From contig CAVXBB010000006.1 in the NCBI GenBank assembly GCA_963759875.1, positions 1 through 64,000 on the forward strand: DNA of 64,000 nt. Direction: 5' to 3'. The stretch comes from JAFAGX01 sp963759875 (lineage in GTDB: Bacteria > Acidobacteriota > Terriglobia > Terriglobales > Acidobacteriaceae). The notes below the pieces were generated by a model that searched no databases, had not been told where the DNA came from, and was given only the letters and a program-made list of their open reading frames with translations. Below are positions 18,868-27,835 of the stretch, one piece after another. Made by a program: the position numbers and the translations under genes. The first letter of the stretch is position 1, and each line of letters begins with the position of its first letter.

Positions 18868-20010
18868 ATGCGCACCCTGTCGCCCGGTCCAGCTTGGCTG
18901 GTGCTTGCTCTTGCATTGCTCACGAGTGGCTCAACTGCTCAGACCGCATCAATAGATGACGGTTGGACCAAAGCGGGTACTGATCTTTCCCAAGCCACGC
19001 TGCATGCGATGAGCGCCGCGGTTCGTTCCGATCAGTTTAAGAAGATCGGGAGTGTTCTGATTGCGCACCACGGCAAGCTGGCTTATGAGGATTACCTCGA
19101 AGGCGACCAGACTACTCTGCGTGATACCCGGTCCGCTACCAAAAGCATTACTGGCGCCCTGGTGGATATTGCTATTCAGGAAGGCAAGCTAAGTGGAGTG
19201 GATGCGAAGGTATTGGCTCTGCTGCCTGAGCGTGCCCGGCGGATTCAAAATCCGGACCCGCGCAAGCGTGCGATGACCATCGAGGACCTGCTCACCATGA
19301 GCTCGCCTTTGGAATGCGACGACTGGAACGATGTTTCTCGCGGCAATGAAGAACGTATGTATCTGGTGGAAGACTGGGCGCAGTTCATTCTGGATTTGCC
19401 CATCCGGGGCCGCATGCGCGTGGGAGAAAAACCGGAGCAGCCTCCCTACGGTCGATTCTTCAGCTACTGCACTGGTGGAGTCTTTCTGCTGAGCGAAATT
19501 CTGCAAAAAGCTACCGGCGTACGCACAGACCGCTATGCACAGGAGAAGTTGTTCAATCCGCTGAAGATTACAAAAGTTGAGTGGGTGTACTCGCCATTGA
19601 ATATTCCCCAAACCGGAGGGGGGCTGCGTCTCGGCAGTCGCGATTTATTGAAGATTGGCCAACTCTACCTCGACGGTGGCATGTGGCAGGGCCGCCGAAT
19701 GCTTGACCAATCCTGGGTGCGGAACTCGACTTGGCCACACGCGCAAATTGATGAAGCCACCGAATACGGATATCTCTGGTGGCTGAAGTCGTTCAAAGCG
19801 GGAGAAAAAAATTATGCGGCGTTCTTTATGTCTGGCAATGGGGGCAACAAAGTCGTTGTTGTCCCGCAACTCGACTTGGTTGCCGTGATCACGAGTACGA
19901 ACTACAACACCCGGGGAATGCATGAGCAAACCGAAAAGATTCTGACCGACTTTATTTTGCCCTCCGCCACAGCACAGCCGCCCACTCCTGCATTGCCGAA
20001 TAGTCATTGA
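18868..20010 (+). CDS. Secreted serine hydrolase, beta-lactamase class C / esterase family
   Basis: The Sec signal MRTLSPGPAWLVLALALLTSGSTAQ from ATG 18868 argues for this start over the upstream TTG at 18847. The mature enzyme has SATKSITGALV (SxxK nucleophile-lysine pair, about residue 90), then the Tyr motif region FSYCTGGVFLLSEIL (about 195-209; YCT takes the YxN place) and a C-terminal MSGNGGNKVVVVPQLDLV. The beta-lactamase-fold family includes esterases, D-aminopeptidases and DD-peptidases, and the substrate cannot be assigned. It is divergent from the desaturase, sharing a 209-base intergenic region that may hold promoters for both; no clear boxes were seen there. Confidence 0.83.
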   Translation: MRTLSPGPAWLVLALALLTSGSTAQTASIDDGWTKAGTDLSQATLHAMSAAVRSDQFKKIGSVLIAHHGKLAYEDYLEGDQTTLRDTRSATKSITGALVDIAIQEGKLSGVDAKVLALLPERARRIQNPDPRKRAMTIEDLLTMSSPLECDDWNDVSRGNEERMYLVEDWAQFILDLPIRGRMRVGEKPEQPPYGRFFSYCTGGVFLLSEILQKATGVRTDRYAQEKLFNPLKITKVEWVYSPLNIPQTGGGLRLGSRDLLKIGQLYLDGGMWQGRRMLDQSWVRNSTWPHAQIDEATEYGYLWWLKSFKAGEKNYAAFFMSGNGGNKVVVVPQLDLVAVITSTNYNTRGMHEQTEKILTDFILPSATAQPPTPALPNSH

Positions 20011-20068
20011 CTGCATTTTGGCGATCTCCCCCCGATCATTTATTCTCAAAGATTCTCAAACCGCCACG

Positions 20069-20094
20069 GCTGAAGAGCTGAAAGCTAAGAGCTG
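20069..20094 (+). repeat. AGCTGAAAGCTAAGAGCTG-type repeat in the ychF leader
   Basis: Text GCTGAAGAGCTGAAAGCTAA then GAGCTG, six bases before the ychF start codon. The same AGCTAAGAGC unit occurs inside dnaG (26324-26340). It sits where a ribosome site is expected, so GAAGAG or AGAGCTG may double as one. Confidence 0.45.
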
Positions 20095-20099
20095 ATTTC

Positions 20100-21185
20100 A
20101 TGAAAACAGGCATCATCGGTCTGCCGCAGGTCGGCAAGACATCGCTTTTTCGCATTCTGACCAAGGCGCCGTTATCGGAGCATGCCTATGCCAATCCTCG
20201 GGAGGCCCACATCGGCGTGGCCAAAGTACCCGATAATCGACTTGATCGGCTGGCTGCGCTCTACAATCCCCAAAAATTGACCCATGCTTCTGTGGAATAC
20301 GTGGATGTGGGCGCCATCGGACAGGAAGCGCTGAAGGAAAGCGCTTATCTAGGACATTTGCGTAATGTGGACGCCTTGGCCCACGTGGTTCGCGCGTTCG
20401 AAGATCCTGCGATTGCCCACGTCGGTCCGATCGAACCACTGCGCGACATCAAGAACGTCGAATTCGATTTGATGGTCAGCGATCTTGGACAAATCGAAAA
20501 GCGGCAGGAGCGGGTAGAGAAGGACCTCAAGAAAATGCGCTCCGCCGATCTCGAAAAGGAATTGGACCTCCTCAACCGGGCCAAGGCTCATCTTGAATCG
20601 GATCGGCCATTGCGCGAACTGGAGATGACGCCGGAAGACAAGAAGCGTTTTCGTGGGTTCATGTTTTTGAGCGAGAAACCCATTCTCTATGTGCTGAACA
20701 TCAGTGAAACTCAGCAACTCGGCAACGAACTCGAGAACTCGGTAAAAAAATGCAGGCTGACCGAAGTCGCCTCTAGGCCAAACGCCGCTGCTGCCGCTAT
20801 TTGTGGCAAGGTTGAGGCTGAACTGGCCGAAATGAGCGATGAAGATGCGGCGGAGTTCCTCTCGAGCTACGGCCTTAAGGAGAGCGGCCTCGTCCGGGTT
20901 ATCCAAAGTACTTACCATTTGCTGGGCCTGATTTCTTTCTTCACCGCCGGTGAGGATGAGTGCCGCGCCTGGACCATTCCCGTCCACACTCGCGCGGTTG
21001 AAGCTGCTGGTGCCATTCACTCTGATCTGGAAAAACACTTCATTCGCGCCGAGACAATACGCTGGGACCAACTTCTGGATGCCGGATCGGAAGCCGAAGC
21101 CCGCGCCCGCGGAACCCTTCGCTTGGAGGGCAAAGACTACATCGTCCAGGATGGTGACGTAATGCATATACGCCATAGCGGATGA
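20100..21185 (+). CDS. ychF: Redox-regulated ATPase YchF (Obg family)
   Basis: Universally conserved Obg-family P-loop protein (361 residues) that prefers ATP over GTP and associates with ribosomes. The P-loop GLPQVGKTSLFRIL (residues 7-20) carries Gln where most YchF proteins have Asn. Further motifs are VEYVDVGAIG in place of the usual VDIAGL-type switch, then VRAFEDPAIAHVGP, the coiled-coil insert (about 120-165) and ILYVLNISE in place of NKxD. The C-terminal TGS-like domain is FFTAGEDECRAWTIPVHTRAVEAAGAIHSDLEKHFIRAETI (about 278-318). The switch region EYVDVGAIG departs a little from the consensus VDIAGLV, so it may be a divergent paralogue. The ZIP transporter follows after 25 bases. Confidence 0.87.
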   Translation: MKTGIIGLPQVGKTSLFRILTKAPLSEHAYANPREAHIGVAKVPDNRLDRLAALYNPQKLTHASVEYVDVGAIGQEALKESAYLGHLRNVDALAHVVRAFEDPAIAHVGPIEPLRDIKNVEFDLMVSDLGQIEKRQERVEKDLKKMRSADLEKELDLLNRAKAHLESDRPLRELEMTPEDKKRFRGFMFLSEKPILYVLNISETQQLGNELENSVKKCRLTEVASRPNAAAAAICGKVEAELAEMSDEDAAEFLSSYGLKESGLVRVIQSTYHLLGLISFFTAGEDECRAWTIPVHTRAVEAAGAIHSDLEKHFIRAETIRWDQLLDAGSEAEARARGTLRLEGKDYIVQDGDVMHIRHSG

Positions 21186-21210
21186 GAACTGGTATCATCC
21201 TCGCCCGAGA

Positions 21211-21942
21211 ATGAATGCGATTGCTCTAAGCCTGCTGCTGGGTCTAACCGCTGCTATAGCGAACGTTTTCGGCGGCGCCATTATCGTCCAAAAGCATTGG
21301 GAACGTGATTACCTGAAGTACTTTATCGCGCTCGGGGCGGGTTTCATGCTGGCCACCGCCATTGTTGAGGTTTTTCCCGCCAGCATTGAATTGCGTGGCA
21401 AAAGCGCGGGTTTGCTGGTCCTCGTAGGCTATCTGATCATTCATTTCTTCGAGCACACCGTCACTCCCCATTTTCATTTTGGCGAGGAAACCCACAAAGA
21501 CCAATTTGTCCACACGCACAAGGGCTATTCCGTCCTGCTCGGGCTCGTCATTCACACCTTTTTCGATGGGATTGCCATCACGTCCGGCTTTCTCGTTTCC
21601 AGTTGGCTGGGTTGGATCATCTTTCTCGCTATCTTCCTTCACAAAATTCCAGAAGGCTTCACTATCACCTCCGTCATGCTCGCCAGCGGGCGAAGCCGGG
21701 GGGTTGCCTGGGGCGCGTCGGTTGTTTTGGGCGCAGCCACCTTCGCCGGTGTGCTCACCATGGCCGCACTTCGACGTGAAGTGAGCTTCGGCTTGCCGCT
21801 ATCGGCGGGAGTCACAATCTATGTCGCAGCTTCTGACCTGATGCCCGAAGTGAATCGCGAGCCGGGCGCTCGAACTGCATTCGTGGTTTTTCTTGGAGCG
21901 GGATTAATGTTCCTCTTAGATCGTTTGTTCCATGTGCATTAG
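21211..21942 (+). CDS. ZIP-family divalent metal transporter
   Basis: Membrane transporter of 243 residues with about eight hydrophobic helices. Metal-site helices are visible: GLVIHTFFDGIAITSGF (helix IV, H and D at about residues 114-119) and IFLHKIPEGFTITSVM (helix V, HKIPEG at about 147-152). A His-rich loop HFFEHTVTPHFHFGEETHKDQFVHTHKG (about 77-104) lies between helices III and IV. ZIP proteins import zinc, iron or manganese into the cytoplasm; the specific metal is unknown. It starts 25 bases after ychF and overlaps the convergent hemB stop by four bases. Confidence 0.9.
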   Translation: MNAIALSLLLGLTAAIANVFGGAIIVQKHWERDYLKYFIALGAGFMLATAIVEVFPASIELRGKSAGLLVLVGYLIIHFFEHTVTPHFHFGEETHKDQFVHTHKGYSVLLGLVIHTFFDGIAITSGFLVSSWLGWIIFLAIFLHKIPEGFTITSVMLASGRSRGVAWGASVVLGAATFAGVLTMAALRREVSFGLPLSAGVTIYVAASDLMPEVNREPGARTAFVVFLGAGLMFLLDRLFHVH

Positions 21943-22964
21943 CCGAGCAACCGTGCGGCTTCTTGGGCGTAGTAGGTGAGAATGATGCCGGCTCCTGCGC
22001 GCCGGATCGATACCAGGGATTCCATCATTACGCGCTCGCGGTCAATCCAGTTGTTGCGAGCGGCGGCCTCGATCATCGCGTATTCACCGGAGACTTGATA
22101 AGCCGCTAGCGGTAGATCAAAGTGCTGGCGGGCGGCAGCGATCACATCCAGGTACGGCATCGCCGGCTTGACCATAATCATGTCTGCGCCTTCTTCAATA
22201 TCGAGTTCAATTTCCCGCATCGCTTCGCGAATGTTCGCCCCGTCCATCTGATAAGAGCGGCGATCCCCGAACTGGGGTGTCGAATCCGCAGCTTCACGAA
22301 AAGGTCCATAGAAGCCAGAGGCAAATTTTGCCGCGTAAGAGAGAATCGGCGTCTTGATCAATCCCGCTGCGTCCAATGCTTTTCGGATCGCGCCCACGCG
22401 GCCATCCATCATGTCGGAAGGCGCGATCACATCCACTCCCGCGCGGGCCAATGAAACGGCCGTGCGGGCCAGGATCTCAAGAGTCGCGTCATTAACAATT
22501 TCGTATTCAGTTCCGGCAACCGCAGGCGAAGCTACCGCTGCCCCGAGCGACTGCGGAGTCGCCCGCACCACCCCACAATGTCCGTGAGACATGTATTCGC
22601 AGAGGCAAACATCGCCCATGATCACAAGATTGGCAACTTCGCGCTTGATCGCTCGCGCGGCTTGTTGCACGACTCCATCTTCTGCCCACGCGCCTGTCGC
22701 TACTTCGTCCTTCTTTTCCGGCAAGCCAAAAAGAATTACGGCCGGTACTCCTAACGCGTACGTTTTGCTTGCTTCTTTTACGGCTTCGTCCACGGAAAGG
22801 TTGTACACGCCTGGCATGGAGCGAACTTCTTTTCGCACGCCCTCACCCGGACAGACAAACATTGGATAAACCAGCGACTCGGGCGAGAGCCGCGTCTCGC
22901 GCACCATGGATCGCAATGCTTCGGTTTGGCGAAGACGCCGTAACCGTGTAGTGGGAAAGCTCAT
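21939..22964 (-). CDS. hemB: Porphobilinogen synthase (delta-aminolevulinic acid dehydratase)
   Basis: Condenses two 5-aminolevulinates to porphobilinogen in heme synthesis. The ATG at 22964 gives MSFPTTRLRRLRQTEALRSMVRETRL, the usual start, so the longer open frame upstream is not coding. Active-site lysines lie in AAKFASGFYGPFREA (about residue 205) and MVKPAMPYLDV (about 260). The metal region reads VCLCEYMSHGHCGVV, with CLCEYMSHGHC being the Cys-containing zinc site. Total 341 residues, normal for HemB. The upstream 93-base stretch contains a perfect CRP-type palindrome centred 100 bases from the start. Confidence 0.95.
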   Translation of the reverse strand: MSFPTTRLRRLRQTEALRSMVRETRLSPESLVYPMFVCPGEGVRKEVRSMPGVYNLSVDEAVKEASKTYALGVPAVILFGLPEKKDEVATGAWAEDGVVQQAARAIKREVANLVIMGDVCLCEYMSHGHCGVVRATPQSLGAAVASPAVAGTEYEIVNDATLEILARTAVSLARAGVDVIAPSDMMDGRVGAIRKALDAAGLIKTPILSYAAKFASGFYGPFREAADSTPQFGDRRSYQMDGANIREAMREIELDIEEGADMIMVKPAMPYLDVIAAARQHFDLPLAAYQVSGEYAMIEAAARNNWIDRERVMMESLVSIRRAGAGIILTYYAQEAARLLG

Positions 22965-23056
22965 AATCCGCATTGTTCCTGCAGGCGATTTTAGCAGAGC
23001 CAAACTGCGGACCTGCAGGAGGACGTCGCAAAAATGCCCTTTCCTCCTCTTTCGCC

Positions 23057-23072
23057 TGTGACCCTGGTCACA
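23057..23072. promoter_or_regulatory. Perfect CRP-type palindrome between hemB and mutS2
   Basis: TGTGACCCTGGTCACA. The exact inverted repeat extends to CTGTGAC-CCTG-GTCACAG (seven-base arms). It matches the CRP consensus at all ten positions. It lies 93 bases before the hemB start and 64 before the mutS2 start in the divergent intergenic region, so it could serve either gene. The hemB side has the more usual activator spacing. Confidence 0.6.
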
Positions 23073-23135
23073 GACGAAACCGGCTAAACTGCCACGCCGG
23101 ACTGCTATGTCGCGCTTCTTGTAACATGATTTGCG

Positions 23136-25576
23136 ATGGCTCCCCAGCCGCTTTCGCATACCAGCACTCGGCTACTGGAGTTCGACTCCTTGCGCGAGTT
23201 GCTCTGTGGCTACGCAGTGTCGCCGCTGGGGCAGAAACGAATTGCGGAGCTTATGCCGTCGTCAGACGGCCAGTGGATTGAAGATCAGCACCAGCTCACG
23301 AGCGAGATTCGTGAGTTCCGGCGTGTCGGCGGGGGCTTCGATTTTTCCGGCTTGCTCGACGTAAGCGCTCAAATTGACAAGTCGCGTATCGCTGGAGCCG
23401 CTCTTGAAATCACCGAACTCAGAGACGTCATACTTGTCGTCGATCGGGCAGCTGAGTGGCGCCAGATAGCCTTGGACCCGCCGGCCGCAATGAGAGTGCC
23501 CTGGAACTCGGTTGTCAGGCTTTCATCCCGGATCGCCGACTTCACAGTTCTTCTTCGCTTCTTCCGGAACAAGATTCTGCCCGATGGTTCGCTTGATGAC
23601 CGTGCCTCGCCCGAACTGGCGCGCATACGACGGGAAGCCGAGAAGCAGCGAAGATTAATTCAGGAATCTTTACGCAGTTATCTGCGTCGTTTGGCGGAAG
23701 GCGGTACCCTCCAGGACGAACTGGTCACGATTCGCGGCGAGCGTTTTGTCATCCCCGTGAAAATCGAGCAGAAGCGGCGCGTGCAAGGGGTGGTGCATGG
23801 CGCCAGCTCCAGTGGTCAAACAGTTTTCGTTGAGCCATTGGAGACTATCGACCAAAACAACGAATTAGTCCGCCTCCTGGAAGAGGAACAAGCGGAAGTC
23901 CACCGCATACTGCTCGAAATGACTTCGCGTATCGGGGGAAGTGCTGACGACATTCTTACGGCACTCGAAGCGCTGAGTGAGTTGGAACTCCAGTTCGCCA
24001 AAGCTCGATTTGCCGAAGACTACAACTGTGTTCCCGTAACCTTCTCCCAAGACCCAAACACCGTCGCGCTTGTGCTCCAGAAGGCCCGCCATCCCTTGCT
24101 TGAGCGAAACTTGAAAGCGAAGAGAGCCGACATTGTCCCGATCAGCATCGATTTGGGGGCAGCAATCACGAACTGGTCATCACCGGCCCCAACACCGGCG
24201 GAAAGACGGTTGCTCTGAAAACGGTGGGACTGCTGGCCCTGATGGCGCAAGCCGGAATTCCGGTTCCTGCCGACCGTACCGATATGCCTGTTTTTGACGC
24301 GGTGTTGGCGGATATTGGCGATTACCAATCAATCGAGCAGAATCTTTCCACCTTCTCCGCACACATCACGAACATTGATCTAATCTCGCATACCGCGACC
24401 GCGCATTCCCTGGTGCTGTTGGACGAGCTGGGCTCCGCAACCGATCCGGAGGAAGGTGCCGCGCTTGCCGTCGCCATCGCCGAGTATTTTCGTTCGGTTG
24501 GGTGCATAATCATCATCTCGACCCATCACACCTCGCTCAAGGTCTTCGCCGCGAATACTGCGGGAGTGCTCAACGCCTCAGTTGGATTCGATGAATCTAC
24601 TCTGCAGCCGACCTACCAACTCAAAATCGGCGTACCGGGTGCGTCTGCCGGCATAAACATCGCCCAGAGATTAGGGATGAATGCCTCGATTATCGAAGCG
24701 GCGCGGGCGCGGCTCGGGTCGCAGGCAAGGGATGTTGGAGAGTTTCTCGATCGCTTGCATGCCCGGTTGCACGAGATTGAAGCTGAACGTGCGCAGATCA
24801 AGGCGCGCGAAGATGAGCTGAACCGGGAGAAAACCCGCCTGGCAACAGAGGGCAAAAAAGAACAGCAGGCCAAAGTCAAAGAAATGGAAAAGAAGCTCGA
24901 GAGCCTGTTCAAAGACTTCGAATACCATGCGCGCGAGGCCGTCAATACGATTCAGGACCGCGCCGCAGCCCAGAAGCTGTCGAAAGATGCTGCGCGTCGC
25001 ATCGCCAAGCTTCGACGCGAATTCCGGGAGCACTTCGACTCAGCTGTCGTCGCGCACAGCACCGGCGCCGACCATGGCGATCCGCAGGCCCAGCCTCAGC
25101 TGGTACGACATGTCAGCGAGGGAGACACCGTCAAGCTGAAATCGGTTGGGCGCCCTGCTCTGGTGAGCCGCCGTATTGATGAGAACCATTTCGAGGTTGA
25201 AATCGGAGTGATGAAGATGAAAATCTCTCGCGACGACATCGCAGAAGTGCTGGCTGCGGCCGCAGATTCGCCGGTTAAAGCAGCTCGCGCTCGGGGCATC
25301 TCTGTTTCACTCGAAAGTGAAGATCGGGCGGTTCCGTCGGAAATCAATGTGATCGGCAGAACCGTAGACGACGCCACCCGCGAAGTTGAGAAGTTCGTCG
25401 ATCGCGCATTTCTGGCGGGATTGCCGCGAGTGCGCGTGGTCCACGGCAGCGGGATGGGAATTCTTCGCAAGGCCCTCCGCCAATATCTGCAAAAGCATCC
25501 GCACGTGGAATCGATCGCAGAGCCTCCTCAGAACGAAGGGGGAGGAGGAGCAACGATTGTAGAGTTGAGAGTGTAG
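23136..25576 (+). CDS. mutS2: Endonuclease MutS2, one frameshift in the ATPase domain
   Basis: MutS-family ATPase with a C-terminal Smr nuclease domain, implicated in suppressing recombination and in ribosome rescue. The core domain is MAPQPLSHTSTRLLEFDSLRELLCGYAVSPLGQKR. The clamp region has VTIRGERFVIPVKIEQKRRVQGVVHGASSSGQTVFVEP (about residues 205-242). The frame breaks at a G5 run (24155-24159). Adding one G restores DLGGSNHELVITGPNTGGKT, which is the Walker A motif, and joins the second part. That part contains LLDELGSATDPEEGAAL (Walker B and signature), a long coiled coil (about 510-640) and the Smr domain RVRVVHGSGMGILRKALRQYL. Total about 814 residues, normal. The break sits in an essential ATPase motif and is a simple homopolymer contraction, so sequencing error is likely. 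Confidence 0.9.
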
Positions 25577-25683
25577 GAGCCGATTTTCCTAAGCAATCAA
25601 CGGTTAACCTGCAAATTCCACAGCTTCTGCACAGATGCTATATTCACATCAGCTCTGCTCTGGCTCACAATCCTCCTATCTTC

Positions 25684-27615
25684 ATGTCCAATCCTGGCGA
25701 CTTCGCCTACACGGTTAAGCAGCAGGCCGATATCGTTCGCATCATCGGCGACTACGTCAAGCTGAAGAAAGCTGGCGCGCAAAACTTCTCCGGCCTTTGT
25801 CCTTTTCACGGTGAGAAAACACCATCATTTTCGGTCCATGCTACGCGGCAGTTTTACCACTGCTTCGGATGCGGAGTTTCAGGAGATGTTTTCAGCTTCG
25901 TCCAGAAGATAGAAAACATCAGTTTCCCCGCGGCTGTGCAAGTGGTCGCGCAGAAGCTTGGAATCGCACTGCCGAAGATCACTTACAGCAGCCCCGCAGA
26001 AGCAAAGGAAGCCAAGCTACGCGCTTCGCTCGTCGACATTCACGAGCGAGCGTGCAATTTTTTCCAGGAGCAACTGGCACGTCCTGAAGGGGCCCGTGCG
26101 CGGGAATATCTCGCCGGACGCGGTTTGAATGACGAGATGATGAAAGCCTTTTGCATTGGCTATGCCCCCGATTCCGGTTTTCTGCTTCGCGACCGCTTAC
26201 GAGCTGAGTTCGATGAGACGTCCCTGCGCGAAAGTGGTCTGTTTTCCTGGAAGCAGGGTGACAGTAATCAGGAGTCAGTCTTCAGGAATCAGGAAAACGC
26301 GAATCCCGGCGCAGTTGAGCTAAAAGCTAAGAGCCAGAAGCTGGACGCCGCCGCGTCCATGTACTCCAAATTCCGGAATCGCGTGATGTTTCCTATCACG
26401 AACGAATCGGGGCGAGTCATCGCTTTCACTGGGCGCACCCTCGCCACGGACGAAAAATCCGGGCCGAGGTACTTGAATTCTCCAGAGACCGCCATCTACT
26501 CGAAATCTCGAGTGCTGTTCAACCTCGATCGGGCTAAGGAAGCTATTCGCAAATTGGATTATGCCATCCTGGTCGAAGGGCAGATGGATTGCATTTCGGT
26601 GTTTGCTGCCAGATTTCACAATGTAATTGCCAGTTCCGGCACCGCCTTTACTGAACATCAGGCGAAACTGCTCGGCCGTTTCAGCAAGAATGTAGTCGTT
26701 AATTTCGATCCCGACACGGCGGGTGCGAAGGCCACAGAACGAACTTTAGGGCTACTTGTCGAAGAGGATTTCCAGATAAAGGTGCTGACCCTGGAGCCCG
26801 GGTTTGATCCCGACTTGTTCATCCGCCGTAAAGGTCGAGACGCCTACGCTGAAGCGCTGAAGAACTCCCACCGCTATTTCGACTATCTCATCAACCGCGC
26901 CCGAACCGATTTTTCGGTCCGCAGTGCTGAAGGCAAGGTGAAGGCAGTGAACTATCTTCTGCCGCACATTCAGAGGGTCCCAAGTCGTATTGTCCGCGAT
27001 GAACTCGCCCAGGAAATCGCGCAGAAGCTAGGAATTGATGCGGCGGTGCTACGGCAGGAGTTCAAGCATGCCGCCGCAACTCGGTCGTCTGCACCATTAA
27101 AAGTGGCAGCTGAAGCTCAGGTCACGGATGCCGAAAAAATATTCATCCGTGCTCTTACCTCAGCCCATGAGATGCAGAACGCCGAGGCGCATTACTCAGC
27201 GCGTGATGGTGCGGAGGACGAATTTGCTCCGGCTCGTCAGGCGCATTTTGCGCTCATGTACGAGCAACTTCACGTAGGGTTGGCGACGGAGTCCCTCATG
27301 AAGCATCTGCTGGACGCGGAGCAAGCCAGTGATCCGTTGTCACTGTCGTTGACGGATGGCGACCGCAATCTGCTTGCCTCCATCCTCATGAACGACGACG
27401 AGGAACTTACCGCCGAGAGGCTGGAGGGTGCCACCCGGGCGCTTCGACGGATTCAGCTCAGGCGCAAGTTGGAACGAGTTCAGAGGGACCTGCAGAGTTC
27501 GCGCACCCGTGAGCCTGGGCACTTACAGGCTCTCTTGGAGGAAAAGATCCGACTTAAGCGGGCCCTGATGGACCCGGGAACCGCGGAAACTGGCTCAAAT
27601 CCCCCTGCGGCATGA
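25684..27615 (+). CDS. dnaG: DNA primase
   Basis: Synthesises RNA primers at the replication fork. The N-terminal CHC2 zinc finger GLCPFHGEKTPSFSVHATRQFYHCFGCGVSG spans residues about 38-68. The catalytic core with TOPRIM follows: VMFPITNESGRVIAFTGRTL, ILVEGQMDCISVFAA (about 296-310, motif with E), VVNFDPDTAGAKA (about 339-351). The C-terminal part (about 450-643) is the DnaB-interacting helical region. Residues about 194-220 (SNQESVFRNQENANPGAVELKAK and on) do not look like primase; the DNA there is made of dispersed intergenic repeat units in frame. 643 residues. The start ATG 25684 is preceded by a 107-base gap after mutS2. It begins the dnaG-rpoD-dnaB row. Confidence 0.93.
   Translation: MSNPGDFAYTVKQQADIVRIIGDYVKLKKAGAQNFSGLCPFHGEKTPSFSVHATRQFYHCFGCGVSGDVFSFVQKIENISFPAAVQVVAQKLGIALPKITYSSPAEAKEAKLRASLVDIHERACNFFQEQLARPEGARAREYLAGRGLNDEMMKAFCIGYAPDSGFLLRDRLRAEFDETSLRESGLFSWKQGDSNQESVFRNQENANPGAVELKAKSQKLDAAASMYSKFRNRVMFPITNESGRVIAFTGRTLATDEKSGPRYLNSPETAIYSKSRVLFNLDRAKEAIRKLDYAILVEGQMDCISVFAARFHNVIASSGTAFTEHQAKLLGRFSKNVVVNFDPDTAGAKATERTLGLLVEEDFQIKVLTLEPGFDPDLFIRRKGRDAYAEALKNSHRYFDYLINRARTDFSVRSAEGKVKAVNYLLPHIQRVPSRIVRDELAQEIAQKLGIDAAVLRQEFKHAAATRSSAPLKVAAEAQVTDAEKIFIRALTSAHEMQNAEAHYSARDGAEDEFAPARQAHFALMYEQLHVGLATESLMKHLLDAEQASDPLSLSLTDGDRNLLASILMNDDEELTAERLEGATRALRRIQLRRKLERVQRDLQSSRTREPGHLQALLEEKIRLKRALMDPGTAETGSNPPAA
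26263..26343 (+). repeat. Dispersed intergenic repeat units inserted in frame in dnaG
   Basis: Two repeat kinds are fused: AATCAGGAGTCAGTCTTCAG and ATCAGGAATCAGGAA, followed by TTGAGCTAAAAGCTAAGAGC. Both otherwise occur as noncoding units (the AGCTAAGAGC unit before ychF; TCAG-rich units around purN). The insert has no stop codon in the dnaG frame and lies between the RNA-polymerase domain and the motif MYSKFRNRVMFPI. Confidence 0.5.
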
Positions 27616-27733
27616 CTTTCCGAACTGAAACTTTGTGCCCTGTTTTGCCATCTAAGTTATTATTGGGCGGCAACATAGAGTGGTGGTGCGTCTTTGGCAT
27701 GGGAAGCGGTTCCGGTTCCACAGTTCGTTTTCG

Positions 27734-27742
27734 TGCTATAGT
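27734..27742 (+). promoter_or_regulatory. Probable extended -10 promoter of rpoD
   Basis: TGCTATAGT, an extended -10 element (TGn followed by a TATAAT-like hexamer), lies 94 bases before the rpoD start in the 220-base dnaG-rpoD gap. No convincing -35 hexamer is visible at the normal distance, as is common for extended -10 promoters. The only other recognisable element in this gap is the ribosome site GAGGAAAT at 27823-27830. Confidence 0.4.
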
Positions 27743-27835
27743 TTGTAGGTTTGTGTAGGCGCTGACATCTGCCACATACGTTCCCACCAATCAAAAAGTT
27801 TTAGCGTTCCCTAGAACGCTGCGAGGAAATCCGTC

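Noticed and set aside
20349..21176. 275-residue reverse frame across ychF
   Set aside because: Antisense shadow of the YchF gene with no recognisable motifs.
22965..23159. N-terminal extension of hemB by 65 residues
   Set aside because: The extra text is basic low-quality sequence, overlaps the mutS2 start and the CRP palindrome, and HemB homologues begin near ATG 22964.
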